DNA from: JANQKX01 sp039028695
GTDB taxonomy: Bacteria; Pseudomonadota; Alphaproteobacteria; Kiloniellales; Kiloniellaceae
DNA: 17,076 nucleotides
Reading direction: 5' to 3'
Assembly: GCA_039028695.1 (NCBI GenBank)
Contig: JBCCHN010000112.1
Span: 1-17,076, forward strand
A model generated the notes under the pieces. The model worked only from the letters and a program-made list of their open reading frames with translations. It ran no database searches and was not told the origin of the DNA. The position numbers and the translations under genes were made by a program. This document shows, in pieces, positions 15,358 to 17,076 of the stretch (its first letter is position 1; every line of letters begins with the position of its first letter).

Positions 15358-16804
15358 ATTGAAACGCCGCCACACCGCCGCCGGTCAATTGTGCATTTGA
15401 ACTGCGGATCAAAATGGGAACACCGCCCGCGTTTCCGCTATGTTTGGGAACGAAACGCATGGTGAAATCCTGCCAAATCGCAAAGTGCTCGGCCGGCAAT
15501 TCAAAAGGCGAGCAGGATATGACCGCCTGCCTGGCCTGGCGGGCGAAGCGGCTGAAGGGTTTGTCGTTGACCATGCGCGCTACCTGTTGAACCTCAACCT
15601 TTGTGACGATGCCATTGCGGTCCAACTGCAATCGAAAATCCACCGTCATTGTCGAGGCAGGTGGGTTATTGGGATCCAAAAACCAGCAGCTTGCCATTTG
15701 CGCCCGCACAGCGTGAATCACTTGCCAAAGCTCAGGATTTGCCCGCGCCTGAAAGTCTTCGTCCTTCAAGTTTTCCAAACGCTCCAAAAAGGTATCCCGA
15801 TCCGCCAGCTGGATCTGATCCTGGCTCAGATAATCTGGTGCCGGCTCGGAGGGGCTTTCTGCCTGCGCGGCGACCGGCGGCGCTGGCTCTGCTGATACCG
15901 GCGGCTCCTCTTCAGCAACGGTCGTAGCAATCACCGGCTCGTCCAGCGCGGCGATCTCCGGCGGCTTTCGCAGGGGGACAGGTGGCGGTGGCAAAGGGCC
16001 AACCGCGGCCTCCGCCGTCTCAAGGGGCTCCACAGGCAGTTCCGGCACGGTTGCCGGCGCGTCAGCCGGGGTCGGTGTCTCCACAACCTCCACCGGTGGA
16101 TCTGCAATGGGCGGATCTACAATCGGCGGCTCTTCGATGAGCGGTGCCTCTTCAACGACCGGCTCTGGAGCCACCGGCTCCGGCGGTGCTGGCTCTTCTG
16201 CAATCGGTTCTGGTGTCAGCTCCGCAATGTCCTCCGTCACGCTCTCATCCAGCGGATTTTCTTCAACTGGCGCGGGCTCGGGCACCTCAACCTCGGCAAC
16301 TTCTTCAATAGGCTCCGGCAGCGGATCAGGCTCTAGCGGCTCCTCGTTTTCCGCCGTCTCAACGGGTTCCTGAGGCAGTTCTTCGAGCGGCTCCTCCTCT
16401 AAGGGTGCCTCTTCGGCCGCCAGATCCTCTACAGGCGGCTCCTCAATCGGCGGTTCCTCAATCGGCGGTTCCTCTGGCAAGAGCTCCTCTGGAGGAAAAA
16501 TTTCCGTCACCTCCTCTTCGGCTGGGGCCGTTTCTTGGTCCGGAACATCAGGCTCCAAAAGCACCAACTCGATGGGGATCGCCTCTTGGAGTGGCAGGCT
16601 GGATGAAAAGGGCCACCAACCGAACCAAAAGGGTGCTACGAGGGCGAGATGAACAAGGATCGACAAAACCGCCGCCCCAGCCACCGGACCAAGGCGCGCG
16701 CCCATGCCGGGCGCGGCTTGTAGTGCCGGCCGGCCGTCGGGCGCCGGAAAGGGCCGCCCGTTTCCGGCCGGCCTTAACGAACCTATGGTCAGTTTAAAAG
16801 CCAT
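15356..16804 (-). CDS. TonB/TolA-like energy transducer with long acidic Pro/Glu linker
   Basis: Probably couples proton-motive force from an ExbB/ExbD or TolQ/TolR motor to the outer membrane. The 482-residue product has a basic, Pro/Gly-rich cytoplasmic N-terminus and one membrane helix (about 41-61). That helix carries Ser48-x3-His52, the spacing of the conserved Ser/His in TonB and TolA helices. A linker of about 260 residues (about 84-345) is dominated by Pro, Glu, Val and Ala. A C-terminal TonB/TolA-type domain (about 355-455) follows, with Cys373, the strand pattern VDFRLQLDRNG, Cys431 and a final FTMRFVP strand. The cysteine pair and ...PLRKP preceding segment resemble alphaproteobacterial TolA, but there is no tolB or pal nearby. 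Start supported by GGAG nine to ten bases before the ATG. The last 25 residues extend past the usual end. Confidence 0.8.
   Translation of the reverse strand: MAFKLTIGSLRPAGNGRPFPAPDGRPALQAAPGMGARLGPVAGAAVLSILVHLALVAPFWFGWWPFSSSLPLQEAIPIELVLLEPDVPDQETAPAEEEVTEIFPPEELLPEEPPIEEPPIEEPPVEDLAAEEAPLEEEPLEELPQEPVETAENEEPLEPDPLPEPIEEVAEVEVPEPAPVEENPLDESVTEDIAELTPEPIAEEPAPPEPVAPEPVVEEAPLIEEPPIVDPPIADPPVEVVETPTPADAPATVPELPVEPLETAEAAVGPLPPPPVPLRKPPEIAALDEPVIATTVAEEEPPVSAEPAPPVAAQAESPSEPAPDYLSQDQIQLADRDTFLERLENLKDEDFQARANPELWQVIHAVRAQMASCWFLDPNNPPASTMTVDFRLQLDRNGIVTKVEVQQVARMVNDKPFSRFARQARQAVISCSPFELPAEHFAIWQDFTMRFVPKHSGNAGGVPILIRSSNAQLTGGGVAAFQ
16095..16139 (-). repeat. Three 15-bp tandem units in the linker coding sequence
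   Basis: Units at 16095-16109, 16110-16124 and 16125-16139 begin GGYGG and differ at a few positions. They encode PPI-type pentapeptides (PPIVD, PPIAD and a related unit). The period is a multiple of three, so copy-number change would alter linker length without a frameshift. Confidence 0.7.
16434..16478 (-). repeat. Three 15-bp tandem units encoding PPIEE-type pentapeptides
   Basis: Units at 16434-16448 and 16449-16463 differ at one base. The third, 16464-16478, matches in its first 11 bases. On the minus strand they encode repeated Glu-Glu-Pro-Pro-(Ile/Val). This is the best-conserved repeat in the linker and suggests recent expansion. Confidence 0.8.
16743..16768 (-). repeat. GC-rich hairpin near the 5' end of the TonB/TolA-like gene
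   Basis: GCCGGAAA (16743-16750) and TTTCCGGC (16761-16768) form a perfect 8-bp stem; the ten-base loop can itself pair GGG with CCC. The palindrome GGCCGGCC also occurs twice nearby (16728-16735 and 16766-16773). The hairpin lies 36 to 62 bases inside the coding sequence, where stable mRNA structure could slow early elongation or translation. Confidence 0.55.
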
Positions 16805-16857
16805 TAAGGTTCACTCCGGCACGCTTCACCCATCCGCTGTCGCAACGCCTAACCATT

Positions 16858-17076
16858 CTATTGACCCGCCACGCGATGGCCGGGATAGACCTCGATAATC
16901 AGGTCATCCCGCGGTACGCCGGCGGCCTCCAGCAACTGCTCATGAGTAACGCCTTTGGCCTGGGCCAAGAGCTGATCGGCCACCTTATAGGTTCCTTCTG
17001 TGTAGGCTTGAAAGATCTCGGCGTTTTCCCGGCTGTCTTCCAAGCCGTAACGGGCCGCAAAGTCCAACCACTGCGC
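16858..17076 (-). CDS. 3' part of an unrecognised gene (start beyond window)
   Basis: Reading continues without a stop to the window edge, so the start is missing; the visible 72 codons are the C-terminus. It begins AQWLDFAARYGLEDS and ends IIEVYPGHRVAGQ. A TTG at 17067 could start a short protein, but the open frame through the edge and the helical feel of the first residues suggest a longer one. The visible part is soluble, mixed alpha-type, with no membrane segment, cysteine or recognisable motif. It stops 53 bases before the TonB/TolA-like ATG on the same strand, so the two may be co-transcribed. I do not recognise the family; it does not look like an ExbD or TolR C-terminus. Confidence 0.6.
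   Translation of the reverse strand, partial: AQWLDFAARYGLEDSRENAEIFQAYTEGTYKVADQLLAQAKGVTHEQLLEAAGVPRDDLIIEVYPGHRVAGQ

Noticed and set aside
16107..16373. Gly/Ser/Thr-rich plus-strand open frame
   Set aside because: It is the reverse complement of the Pro/Glu repeat linker of the TonB/TolA-like gene; the low-complexity composition follows from that.
16405..16797. 130-codon plus-strand open frame
   Set aside because: Antisense shadow of the first part of the TonB/TolA-like gene, Pro/Arg-rich, no supporting signals.

Overview
The window looks like chromosome of a Gram-negative alphaproteobacterium. The gene order cpaB-cpaC-cpaD-cpaE-cpaF-tadB-tadC is the alphaproteobacterial form of the Flp/Tad pilus locus. 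There are outer-membrane assembly genes (tamA-tamB), and a TonB/TolA-like protein of the style common in Rhodospirillales-like lineages. The order-level placement is inference from family resemblance only. Coding DNA is moderately GC-rich, whereas the first roughly 540 bases are AT-rich and carry no gene.

Layout. (1) 1-543: AT-rich non-coding region with small palindromes and repeats, presumably regulatory DNA in front of the pilus operon. (2) 544-8423: seven tightly packed plus-strand genes for the Flp/Tad (type IVc) pilus machine: CpaB/RcpC, the secretin CpaC/RcpA, the lipoprotein CpaD, the localiser ATPase CpaE/TadZ, the assembly ATPase CpaF/TadA, and the platform proteins TadB and TadC. 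Gaps are at most 10 bases and three junctions overlap, so they form one operon. The pilin (flp), prepilin peptidase (cpaA/tadV), TadD and the pseudopilins TadE/F/G are not in the window. (3) 8404-8541: a 20-bp tandem duplication over the tadC stop codon and a weak, possibly bidirectional terminator. (4) 8542-8811: a small minus-strand gene for a one-helix membrane protein that I do not recognise, starting at TTG with a strong Shine-Dalgarno. (5) 8861-9114: a good TATAAT promoter and a leader with an AT-rich palindrome, ahead of tamA. (6) 9115-15328: tamA and tamB, overlapping by 44 bases; their products form the outer-membrane barrel and the inner-membrane-anchored bridge of the translocation and assembly module. 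(7) 15356-17076, minus strand: the 3' end of an unrecognised gene, followed 53 bases later by a TonB/TolA-like energy transducer with a very long, highly acidic Pro/Glu linker. It converges on tamB.

How they work together: all the recognised genes build or energise the cell envelope. The Tad genes assemble a pilus through an outer-membrane secretin. TamA/TamB insert outer-membrane proteins or move lipids. The TonB/TolA-like protein would couple inner-membrane proton-motive force to the outer membrane.

I found no tRNA, rRNA, CRISPR array, insertion sequence, phage gene or clear sign of recent transfer. No wholly new system stands out. The best leads are the unknown membrane protein, the acidic TonB/TolA-like linker with its 15-bp repeats, the TadZ active-site changes, and several palindromes in non-coding DNA.
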